This document shows, in pieces, positions 1 through 6,236 of a stretch of 14,681 nt of DNA. Source of the stretch: an uncultured Bacilli bacterium. Its GTDB lineage: Bacteria > Bacillota_I > Bacilli_A > RF39 > UBA660. Below the pieces are notes generated by a model that was given only the letters and a program-made list of their open reading frames with translations, was not told the origin of the DNA and made no database searches. Each line of letters opens with the position of its first letter. Position 1 is the stretch's first letter. The stretch spans positions 1 to 14,681 of the forward strand of contig CANQVY010000016.1 of assembly GCA_947627405.1 (NCBI GenBank), written 5' to 3'. The position numbers and the translations under genes are program-made.

Positions 1-126
1 GAATATTTATGTATAACTTAATTATAAAAATATCTTTAATTTTATAAAAAGTGTGACATATGATTGATTTCTCTAGAAGAATCATTGTATAAATAAAACG
101 AAACTATTTTAAATGAGCAAAAAATA

Positions 127-135
127 TGATATATT
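127..135 (+). promoter_or_regulatory. putative promoter (extended -10) of the PepSY gene
   Basis: TG-A-TATATT forms an extended -10 about 34 bases before the ATG at 169. The -35 position (about 107-112, TTTTAA) is poor, as is common for extended -10 promoters. The rest of bases 1-126 is AT-rich intergenic sequence in which I see no gene. Confidence 0.4.
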
Positions 136-168
136 AAATAAAAAGATAGTAAAGGAGGAATATTGATT

Positions 169-600
169 ATGACAAAAAAAGAAGCAAAGAAACAGGGGAT
201 AGATAAGTATATTATACCAGTTTTATTAGTTGTTATCATTCTATTATTGTTAGCTCTTATACTTGTTGTTTTTCATGATAAATTTATAGCATCCAATCGC
301 GAGAATTCTACAAATTTAAATGAAAGTATCGAAAACAATAGTGTGCCTAATTCAAAAGAAAATACACAAAGCAATTCTTCAACAACAGAAAAATATATTT
401 CTTCACAAAAAGCACTTACGATAGCCTTAAATGATATAGGAGCAACGCAAAGTGACGTTTACGATGTAGATGTTGAACTTGATTATAAGTATAAACAGAA
501 TGTGTATGAAGTTTCTTTTAATTATAGACAATACGAATATGAATATTATTTAAATGCAACAACGGGTAAAATTATACATGCATTTAAAGAAAGAGATTAA
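169..600 (+). CDS. membrane-anchored PepSY-domain protein
   Basis: This 143-residue protein has a short basic N-terminus, one strongly hydrophobic membrane segment (about residues 14-35), a Ser/Asn/Thr-rich linker (about 40-75) and a C-terminal PepSY-like domain (about 80-143). The domain has the usual pattern: a helix around SSQKALTIAL, then strands around YEVSFNY and EYEYYLNATTGKI. PepSY domains occur in extracytoplasmic proteins and are thought to inhibit or modulate peptidases, though few roles are proven. The domain should face outward behind the membrane anchor. I chose ATG 169 because GGAGG at 154-158 sits 10 bases upstream; an in-frame TTG at 163 is only 4 bases from it. It appears to be monocistronic. 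The domain assignment is by pattern, and its target is unknown. Confidence 0.75.
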   Translation: MTKKEAKKQGIDKYIIPVLLVVIILLLLALILVVFHDKFIASNRENSTNLNESIENNSVPNSKENTQSNSSTTEKYISSQKALTIALNDIGATQSDVYDVDVELDYKYKQNVYEVSFNYRQYEYEYYLNATTGKIIHAFKERD

Positions 601-619
601 CCTACAAAAAACAACAATA

Positions 620-645
620 AAAATTGTCAAATTATGAACAATTTT
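620..645 (+). terminator. weak hairpin after the PepSY gene
   Basis: An 8-bp perfect stem, AAAATTGT/ACAATTTT, encloses a 10-base loop 20 bases after the stop codon. No U-tract follows directly. A second short hairpin, TTGAA/TTCAA at 644-660, overlaps it and is followed by TTTTT, so this second one may be the actual terminator. Confidence 0.35.
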
Positions 646-666
646 GAAAAAAAGATTCAATTTTTG

Positions 667-695
667 TTTACTTGTCTTTTTTCTTTTGTTAGTAT
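667..695 (+). promoter_or_regulatory. putative promoter of the 112-residue orphan gene
   Basis: TTTACT (667-672), a 17-base spacer and TAGTAT (690-695), preceded by TG at 687-688, give an extended -10 of the same TGTTA form as other promoters in this window. A short inverted repeat, GTATG-AA-CATAC (692-703), overlaps the -10 and the expected start site and could be an operator. Confidence 0.4.
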
Positions 696-731
696 GAACA
701 TACAGTAGGAAAGATAAAAGAGGAGTAATAT

Positions 732-1070
732 ATGCAGTACATAGAAAAATTTATAATTTCAAAAAATTTGTCTGTAATAATTCATCATGATGAAGACAAA
801 GAAATGAAAACCATTTTAATTGAAAAACAAGTAGATGGTAAATTAAAACGACCTTATGAAGGTACTTTCAATCAACGGATAAGAATAAAATTGAATAGAG
901 AGTATTTGGTTTTCTTTGATAAAGATTACACATTACAAGATATGAATTTAAAGGTAATAGCTTTAACAACAGGAGAAGAAATTAAAGAAAAAAAGATGGA
1001 AATTTATCAAGAAGTAAGCAAAGTAAATAAATATAGTGCTTTTGAAATAAGATGTTTTCCTAAAAGATAA
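732..1070 (+). CDS. hypothetical protein, 112 residues
   Basis: I do not recognise a family. The protein is small, soluble and charged (rich in Lys, Glu and Ile), with no signal peptide or membrane segment, so it is probably cytosolic. Alternating hydrophobic and polar stretches (residues about 5-20, 25-35, 45-60 and 68-80) suggest a mainly beta fold. Start ATG 732 is preceded by AGAGGAG with good spacing, and an extended -10 promoter lies upstream, so it looks like a real, separately transcribed gene. Its last 20 bases, including the stop codon, are duplicated exactly in tandem immediately after the stop (1071-1090), which leaves the protein unchanged. A strong terminator follows at 1082-1117. 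Confidence 0.65.
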   Translation: MQYIEKFIISKNLSVIIHHDEDKEMKTILIEKQVDGKLKRPYEGTFNQRIRIKLNREYLVFFDKDYTLQDMNLKVIALTTGEEIKEKKMEIYQEVSKVNKYSAFEIRCFPKR

Positions 1071-1090
1071 GATGTTTTCCTAAAAGATAA
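1051..1090 (+). repeat. 20-bp perfect tandem duplication across the stop codon
   Basis: The 20-base unit beginning GATGTTTTCC and ending AAAAGATAA occurs at 1051-1070 and again at 1071-1090 with no mismatch; four more bases (ATAA, 1047-1050) extend the match to the left. The first copy holds the last codons and the TAA stop of the upstream gene. The second copy supplies most of the 5' arm of the terminator. The lack of divergence points to a recent slippage event. Confidence 0.95.
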
Positions 1091-1117
1091 AATTAAGTGA
1101 AAAATTTTATCTTTTTT
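1082..1117 (+). terminator. intrinsic terminator
   Basis: A perfect 13-bp stem pairs AAAAGATAAAATT (1082-1094) with its complement at 1103-1115 around an 8-base loop, and runs into a T-tract up to 1118. It ends the 112-residue orphan gene. The 3' arm overlaps the promoter region of the following HAD gene. Confidence 0.8.
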
Positions 1118-1126
1118 TGTTATAAT
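1097..1126 (+). promoter_or_regulatory. promoter of the HAD gene (TGTTATAAT)
   Basis: A consensus -10, TATAAT (1121-1126), with an extended TG at 1118-1119 lies next to the terminator T-tract. A GTGAAA -35 candidate sits at 1097-1102. The expected start, around 1133, falls at the AGGAG ribosome-binding site (1134-1138), so the leader would be only a few bases long before the SD. Confidence 0.65.
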
Positions 1127-1146
1127 CATATTTAGGAGTGATAAAA

Positions 1147-1770
1147 ATGATAAAGAAAATTATATTTGATCTAGACGATACATTAATCGATTTTAATGAA
1201 AAATTTTTAGAAATGATTCAACTGTCAAAATATAAAATAAATAAAGAAGAGTCAAAAAAAATAGAAGAAGTATTGTTTACTTATGAAAAAAGACATGATA
1301 AATATTCATATCAGGATATGTATGAAGAAATAAATGAAGTATTAAATCATAAAATTACAAAGAAACAATTTTTAGAAATTTTAAATAATTGTAAAGACTT
1401 GGTACCTAAAAAGCAAGATAAAAAGTTAATACATACCTTGGAATATTTATCTAAAAAATATGAATTGGTTGTTCTTACGAACTTTTTTACGGAAATACAA
1501 AAATCCCGACTTGAAAATTATGGAATTTTAAAATATTTTTCTGAAGTCATAGGAGGAGACTTAGAAAAGTGTAAACCAAATTTTAGAAGTTATGCGATTG
1601 CTTGTGGGTTTCATTCTTTTGATGAATGCTTAATGATTGGGGATGACTTAGAATTAGACGTGATAAAACCACTTTCATTTGGAATGGATGCTATATGGTA
1701 TAATAAGAAAAATCAGGATACAAAATATAAAAATGTAACTTCTTTACATGAACTTGAAAATATGTTATAA
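1147..1770 (+). CDS. HAD superfamily hydrolase (subfamily IA-like phosphatase)
   Basis: A 207-residue cytosolic protein with all four HAD motifs: DLDDT (D8 nucleophile, D10 acid/base, T12), VLTNF (T111), K143 in CKP, and IGDDLELD (D166, D167, D171) for Mg2+. The helical insert between motif I and motif II (about residues 16-95) is the C1-type cap of subfamily IA, as in phosphoglycolate phosphatase and YjjG-type pyrimidine nucleotidases; the substrate cannot be told from sequence. ATG 1147 is chosen over the in-frame GTG 1138 because AGGAG at 1134-1138 is 8 bases before the ATG. The last codon and stop (TTA TAA) form part of the -10 box of the next gene's promoter. Confidence 0.88.
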   Translation: MIKKIIFDLDDTLIDFNEKFLEMIQLSKYKINKEESKKIEEVLFTYEKRHDKYSYQDMYEEINEVLNHKITKKQFLEILNNCKDLVPKKQDKKLIHTLEYLSKKYELVVLTNFFTEIQKSRLENYGILKYFSEVIGGDLEKCKPNFRSYAIACGFHSFDECLMIGDDLELDVIKPLSFGMDAIWYNKKNQDTKYKNVTSLHELENML

Positions 1771-1771
1771 T
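1743..1771 (+). promoter_or_regulatory. promoter inside the 3' end of the HAD gene
   Basis: TTTACA (1743-1748), a 17-base spacer and TATAAT (1766-1771), with an extended TG at 1763-1764, make one of the best matches to the consensus in the window. It lies wholly within the last codons and stop of the HAD gene, and its expected start near 1778 is about 20 bases before ATG 1798. It gives the following two genes their own transcription. Confidence 0.7.
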
Positions 1772-1797
1772 AAAGCTCATTTGTTTGGGGGATTTTT

Positions 1798-2379
1798 ATG
1801 GAAAAAATAGATTTTGATCAAGTATATTATCATGGATTAGATAGTGCCAATGGTTTTAGTAGAAACACTGCCAATTTTACAAATTTAAAATATGAGATTT
1901 CATTAAAAAGATTGGAATCCATACTTAAGTGTAAGGCCATTCTTTCAACAGATAGGCGTAAAAAAGAAAAAATTGAAGATATTGGGGTTCACTGTGGAGT
2001 AAATTGGAATGGTTCAAAATATGTATCTATTTGTCAAAAAAAATTTTTGTTAAAAGTAGCTAAACCGACATGGATTTTATCTGAAGCTTATCAAAATTTC
2101 TGTCAACATGGGATATCTATTGTACTTAATCAGGATTTAATAAAAGATTTACCTGTTCGTCAAGATTTTCATTTGCATATGCCCGGTGAAATTCAAATTG
2201 AAGATGCCATACCAACGAGTTATATGATAGGACTTTGTATAAATACTTCCAATGAGGATCAAAATTATCAAGATACAGTAAAAAAAGCCAAAAGTTTATT
2301 AATAAAGTATCAAATGGAAATTCCTATATTTCATTTAAGAAATACGGTTCAAGAAAAAATAGATTCCAAAAAATTATAG
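1798..2379 (+). CDS. unknown protein, possible ADP-ribosyltransferase-like fold
   Basis: 193 residues, no signal peptide, probably cytosolic. I do not recognise a named family. The layout resembles the PARP/KptA-type ADP-ribosyltransferase fold: YYHG near the N-terminus (H12), a helix then ILST (about 37-50), a strand KYVSIC (Y75), ISIVL (106-110), and a late strand GEIQIEDAIPTSYMIGL (E131 or E135, then IPxxYMIG), which matches the usual ART ending where a catalytic Glu precedes Ile-Pro. A candidate triad would be H12, Y75 and E131. This is inference from motif order; an inactive or unrelated fold is possible. The start is set by a GGGGGA SD (1787-1792) six bases before ATG 1798. The next gene begins 32 bases downstream, so the two are probably co-transcribed. 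Confidence 0.6.
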   Translation: MEKIDFDQVYYHGLDSANGFSRNTANFTNLKYEISLKRLESILKCKAILSTDRRKKEKIEDIGVHCGVNWNGSKYVSICQKKFLLKVAKPTWILSEAYQNFCQHGISIVLNQDLIKDLPVRQDFHLHMPGEIQIEDAIPTSYMIGLCINTSNEDQNYQDTVKKAKSLLIKYQMEIPIFHLRNTVQEKIDSKKL

Positions 2380-2411
2380 AAAAGAAAAAATAAAAATTAG
2401 GGTGTGAAAAG

Positions 2412-3875
2412 ATGAAAGGATTATTAGAAATACATTTTGAACTTTATGAAGAATATCAAGAACATTATTTTTTAGAATCTCAATTTTATTCTAATGATTA
2501 TTCTTATATTATAAACATCAATATAGATACTCAAACTCCTTATGCAAAAATAGATCAAGAAAAAAATCAAATTATGAAAGCTATGAATTGTGAACTTGCT
2601 GATGAAGATGTATTAGAAAAAGTTAGAGATCAATACGATTTCCTTGAAAACATTGAATTTGTTTTAATAGGCAATACAATGGATGAAATGATTAATTATC
2701 TTAAAAAAAATCCTGAGTTAAGAAAGAAAAAAATAATTATTCCCATTCGGATAAATACATATGAACAGGAAGTACTACAAACATTAAAAGAAACGTTAAA
2801 GGAATTTCATGATTGTAATTTTTATATTCTATCTAGTGGAAATGAAGATTTAATTTCATTGGATGAATATGAACAAACCATTGAAAAAATAGATGCTATA
2901 GTGAATCGTGTTAAGAAATATAACTATAGTCCTATAGAAATGTTAATGCATGCTTATGACTTAGTAAGAAACCGTGTTTATAAAGAAGAAGAAAAAAATG
3001 AAAGAAATACTATTTCTAGAGATGTGACTAAAGTACTTTTACTAGGTGATAAAATTGTATGTACTGGATATGCAAATCTATATAATGAAGTGATTAAGAA
3101 ATTGGGTTTTCAATCGAAAGTTTATAATTTGGATTTAAAACAACACCCCGATCAAGGACATGCTCGAAATTTTGTTTATGTAAAGGATGATAAATATAAT
3201 ATCGAAGGTTTATATTATTTTGATTTAACGGGAGGTTCAAAACTAACAGAAAATGATCAAAATTATTTGTTATGTTATAAATATTTTGCGAAAACAAAAG
3301 AACAAATGGATTTTTATGATAAAAACAAATATAAAGATATAAATATAATGCTAGACTCTCATAATTTAGAAGAATCCATACAAGGAGATTCTACCTCTTA
3401 TGACAATAAACAAGAAGTGATGCATACGATGAACTATTTATCAAGAATGGTAGATAGTACGACATTAATTATGTATTCCTGGAGGCCAAATGCACCAAAA
3501 ATCTCACAAGAGGCATTAATTGATTATGCTTATCGTTATGAAGAGCTCTTAAATCGACCTATTGATGTAGATACATTTTTAAAAATCTTATTTGTCGTAA
3601 GAAAAAATGAATTTTATGAAGATCAATATTCATATCCTTTTGATATTGATGCATTCTATAATGCCTTATTGTATTCCGATTTTTTATATCAAGATACAAA
3701 TGAAGAAAGATTTCTATTTGAGATTTTTGGGCCAACGTATCAAAGCAAAAAATCATATGAAAAAGCCGGAAGAAAAATGAAAACTTGTATTGAAGAAGAT
3801 CACTTGGATAGAAGAATTGAAACGATAAAAGTGGCAAAAGTATTTAGAAAAATATATGAAAAAAGGACGAATTGA
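2412..3875 (+). CDS. transglutaminase-like domain protein
   Basis: A 487-residue protein without signal peptide or membrane segment. The central part (about residues 172-275) has the pattern of the transglutaminase-like papain fold: a lead-in helix YSPIEMLMHAYDLVRNRVY, then IVCTGYANLYNEVIKKLGF with the candidate nucleophile C217, GHARNFVYV with H250, and YYFDLTGG with D271. Members act as cysteine proteases, transglutaminases or amidases; the substrate here is unknown. The N-terminal 160 residues look like a mixed alpha/beta domain and the C-terminal 190 are mostly helical; I recognise neither. The start is ATG 2412 with a weak GGGTGTG SD. It is probably in one operon with the ART-like gene. 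The last codons form the 5' arm of the terminator at 3861. Confidence 0.72.
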   Translation: MKGLLEIHFELYEEYQEHYFLESQFYSNDYSYIININIDTQTPYAKIDQEKNQIMKAMNCELADEDVLEKVRDQYDFLENIEFVLIGNTMDEMINYLKKNPELRKKKIIIPIRINTYEQEVLQTLKETLKEFHDCNFYILSSGNEDLISLDEYEQTIEKIDAIVNRVKKYNYSPIEMLMHAYDLVRNRVYKEEEKNERNTISRDVTKVLLLGDKIVCTGYANLYNEVIKKLGFQSKVYNLDLKQHPDQGHARNFVYVKDDKYNIEGLYYFDLTGGSKLTENDQNYLLCYKYFAKTKEQMDFYDKNKYKDINIMLDSHNLEESIQGDSTSYDNKQEVMHTMNYLSRMVDSTTLIMYSWRPNAPKISQEALIDYAYRYEELLNRPIDVDTFLKILFVVRKNEFYEDQYSYPFDIDAFYNALLYSDFLYQDTNEERFLFEIFGPTYQSKKSYEKAGRKMKTCIEEDHLDRRIETIKVAKVFRKIYEKRTN

Positions 3876-3896
3876 AACAAGAAAATTCGTCCTTTT
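3861..3896 (+). terminator. intrinsic terminator overlapping the end of the coding region
   Basis: A perfect 13-bp stem, AAAAGGACGAATT (3861-3873) with AATTCGTCCTTTT (3884-3896), closes a 10-base loop. The 5' arm is the last four codons of the transglutaminase-like gene, and the TGA stop (3873-3875) begins in it. The flanking A and T runs could let it work in both directions. Confidence 0.85.
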
Positions 3897-3928
3897 GTAA
3901 AGATTCGTAAAAGAAATTTTATATAGTA

Positions 3929-3957
3929 TAGAAAAATTAGAAAGAGTATGATATACT
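3929..3957 (+). promoter_or_regulatory. promoter of the pilC-pilD unit
   Basis: TAGAAA (3929-3934), a 17-base spacer and TATACT (3952-3957), with an extended TG at 3949-3950, lie just upstream of an AGGAGGG ribosome-binding site and ATG 3986. Confidence 0.55.
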
Positions 3958-3985
3958 TAAAAATAGGTAGAATAGGAGGGATAAA

Positions 3986-5452
3986 ATGGCAAGAAAAAAG
4001 CAGTTTATCATCAATGAAGAACCAGAAAAACAACAAAAGATCAATACTTTTTCGCCATTATATATATTAAGATTTGTATATATAGGCTTCCTAGAAATAT
4101 TTGGATTAAATAAAAAAAGGCGTGAAAAAGAAGGATTAATTACTATCGATGAAAAAAATAAACCACTAGGGGATTATATTTATGCAGGTAATAATGAAAA
4201 AGAAAAAAAAGAAAAGACACTTAAAGTAGTAGATCCTTCTAGATTTAAAACGTTTAATTATACCATTCGATTAAACAATAACAAAAAGTATAGCAATACT
4301 TTAGATGCTTTAAGTAAAGAGGATGTACAATCCTTTTATGAAGAACAGGGCTATGAAGTATTAAAAGTAACTGAGGTAAAAGGGATAAATTTAAATGTTG
4401 ATATTGGAGGCACAAAATTAAATGCCAGTGAGTTGTCTTTTATGCTAACACAATTATCGACTTATTTAAAAGCGGGAATATCTTTAATTGATTCCGTTCG
4501 AATTTTATCAAAACAAGCAAATAAAAAATATAAAAGGAGAATCTTTGATAAATTGACTTATGCTCTTTTAATGGGACAGGAATTTTCTGAGGCATTAAAT
4601 GAACAAGATAAAGTATCTCCCCGTATGTTGATCAAGTTGGTAAAGACAGCTGCAATGACAGGGGATTTACCTGCAACTTTAGATGATATGGCCGATTATT
4701 ATACATCAATTAGTCAAACGAAGAAAGATATGAAAAGTGCTTTGACATATCCAATTGTTATATTAGTGATTGCAGTAGCTGTGACTGCTTTTATGCTAAT
4801 TTACTTAGTTCCTCAGTTTGTTGCAATGTATAAAGAACAAAATGCCACCCTCCCTTGGATTACATTATTTATTATGAAGATGAGTGCTTATGTGAAAAGC
4901 CATTGGCTTTTCATAGCAGGTATTTTATTTGTGATCTTAATCCTTCATATTCTCTTATACAAAAATATTATTGCTTATCGTAAAGCAACACAAAAGATAA
5001 ATATGCATGTACCTGTCTTCGGGAAAATCATTATATATAATGAAGTAACAACATTTACAAAAACTTTTTCTTCTTTGTTGGATCATGGGGTTCGAATCAA
5101 TGAATCCATGGGAATATTAATGAAGATAACCAATAATGAAATTTATAAAGAATTAATTCGGAAAACAATTGATAATATTAGCAAAGGAATTACGGTTTCA
5201 GAAGCATTTAAAGGGCAATGGGCTTTTCCTGTTGTTGCTTATGAAATGATTGTTACTGGAGAAAATACAGGACAATTAGGGGCTATGATGGGAAAAGTAG
5301 CAAATCATTTTTCTTATTTACATAAGAATTTAATTGCGCAAATGAAAAGTTTAGTTGAACCGATTATGATTGTGCTTCTTGCTATTATTGTTGGTACGAT
5401 TATTTTATCAATCATTATTCCAATGTTTAGTATTTATTCACAAATTAGTTAG
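3986..5452 (+). CDS. type II secretion / type IV pilus inner-membrane platform protein (PilC/GspF family)
   Basis: 488 residues with the duplicated T2SSF architecture: a first repeat at about 150-277 (LTQLSTYLKAGISLIDSV to ALTYPIVILV) and a second at about 352-478 (FSSLLDHGVRINESMGIL to LVEPIMIVLLAIIVG). Membrane segments are seen at about 254-276, 304-324 and 455-480. PilC/GspF/ComGB proteins anchor the assembly ATPase and recruit pilins for type IV pili, competence pseudopili or type II secretion. The protein is longer than the usual 350-410 residues because of about 140 polar residues in front of the first repeat. AGGAGGG at 3976-3982 places the start at ATG 3986. The prepilin peptidase gene starts 10 bases after the stop. 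No assembly ATPase or pilin gene is in the window. Confidence 0.9.
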   Translation: MARKKQFIINEEPEKQQKINTFSPLYILRFVYIGFLEIFGLNKKRREKEGLITIDEKNKPLGDYIYAGNNEKEKKEKTLKVVDPSRFKTFNYTIRLNNNKKYSNTLDALSKEDVQSFYEEQGYEVLKVTEVKGINLNVDIGGTKLNASELSFMLTQLSTYLKAGISLIDSVRILSKQANKKYKRRIFDKLTYALLMGQEFSEALNEQDKVSPRMLIKLVKTAAMTGDLPATLDDMADYYTSISQTKKDMKSALTYPIVILVIAVAVTAFMLIYLVPQFVAMYKEQNATLPWITLFIMKMSAYVKSHWLFIAGILFVILILHILLYKNIIAYRKATQKINMHVPVFGKIIIYNEVTTFTKTFSSLLDHGVRINESMGILMKITNNEIYKELIRKTIDNISKGITVSEAFKGQWAFPVVAYEMIVTGENTGQLGAMMGKVANHFSYLHKNLIAQMKSLVEPIMIVLLAIIVGTIILSIIIPMFSIYSQIS

Positions 5453-5462
5453 GATGATATTT

Positions 5463-6221
5463 ATGACAGGATTTTACATAGTACTTTTTTTTCTTTTTGG
5501 ATTGATTTTTGGGTCTTTTTACAATGTAGTTGGATTTCGATTACCTAAAGATGAGGAAATTGTATTTGAAAAAAGTCATTGTCCAAAATGCAAGCATACT
5601 CTACAATGGTATGAATTAATTCCCGTTTTTTCTTTTCTTCTTCAAAAAGGAAAATGTCGATATTGCCATGAAAAAATATCTTTATTTTATCCTTTTATAG
5701 AACTTGGTACAGGATTATTATTTGCTGTTAGTTTCTATTCTTTTGGATTTCATTATGATTTGATTCTTTCTTTAATTTTAGTTTCCTTATTCATGGTTAT
5801 TTTGGTAAGCGATTTAAATTTTTTAATTATTCCAGATTCCGTTTTAATTTTTGCCTCTGTTCTTATTTTGATTGTAAAATTTATCTTTGAAGGAATAAAA
5901 GGCGGCTTTTTTGCCCTTGGAAGTGGTTTGTTATTATTTGTCATTATGTATATAATCATGCTTTTAGGTAATTTAGCTTTTAAAAAGGAGAGTTTAGGAG
6001 GCGGAGATGTCAAATTGATGTTTATATCGGGATTGGTATTACATCCTTTGGTTGGTATCTTTAGTATATTTTTAGCTAGTATTATTGCTTTACCCGTTTC
6101 TTTGGTTTTACTTTATACAAATAAAGATCATATTATGCCCTTTGGTCCTTTCATAGCGATTGCCATATTGGTATTATTTTATATGAAAATAGATATTTAT
6201 CAAATTCTATCTTTGCTTTGA
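5463..6221 (+). CDS. prepilin peptidase (type IV leader peptidase / N-methyltransferase)
   Basis: 252-residue polytopic membrane protein. The N-terminal part carries FGLIFGSFYNVVGFRLP and a zinc-type C40xxC43...C65xxC68 quartet, as in bifunctional PilD/GspO/ComC enzymes that cleave the prepilin leader and methylate the new N-terminus. The aspartyl protease centre is visible as SDLNFLIIPD (D117, with D125) and GGGDVK (D182). About six to eight hydrophobic segments follow the usual order. ATG 5463 is preferred over longer in-frame starts because it gives the normal family N-terminus and has an AGGA 8 bases upstream at 5451-5454. It is co-transcribed with the PilC-like gene. The stop codon lies in the 3' arm of a terminator shared with the convergent radical SAM gene, with 22 bases of coding overlap. 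Confidence 0.92.
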   Translation: MTGFYIVLFFLFGLIFGSFYNVVGFRLPKDEEIVFEKSHCPKCKHTLQWYELIPVFSFLLQKGKCRYCHEKISLFYPFIELGTGLLFAVSFYSFGFHYDLILSLILVSLFMVILVSDLNFLIIPDSVLIFASVLILIVKFIFEGIKGGFFALGSGLLLFVIMYIIMLLGNLAFKKESLGGGDVKLMFISGLVLHPLVGIFSIFLASIIALPVSLVLLYTNKDHIMPFGPFIAIAILVLFYMKIDIYQILSLL

Positions 6222-6236
6222 TAAATATCTTTTTTT
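6191..6236. terminator. bidirectional terminator shared by convergent overlapping genes
   Basis: A perfect 14-bp inverted repeat, AGATATTTATCAAA (6191-6204) and TTTGATAAATATCT (6217-6230), flanks a 12-base loop and is followed by T7 on the plus strand. The plus-strand stop (TGA 6219-6221) and the minus-strand stop (complement of 6200-6202) are the same TGA in the two arms, so each gene ends inside the hairpin that terminates both. Confidence 0.85.

Noticed and set aside
61..84. Imperfect inverted repeat TGATT...AATCA with inner TTCT/AGAA
   Set aside because: The inner loop would be only two bases and the stem is interrupted, so it is likely chance in AT-rich sequence.
42..239. 65-codon minus-strand frame at the left edge
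   Set aside because: Composition is typical of an AT-rich antisense shadow; it overlaps the promoter and start of the PepSY gene.
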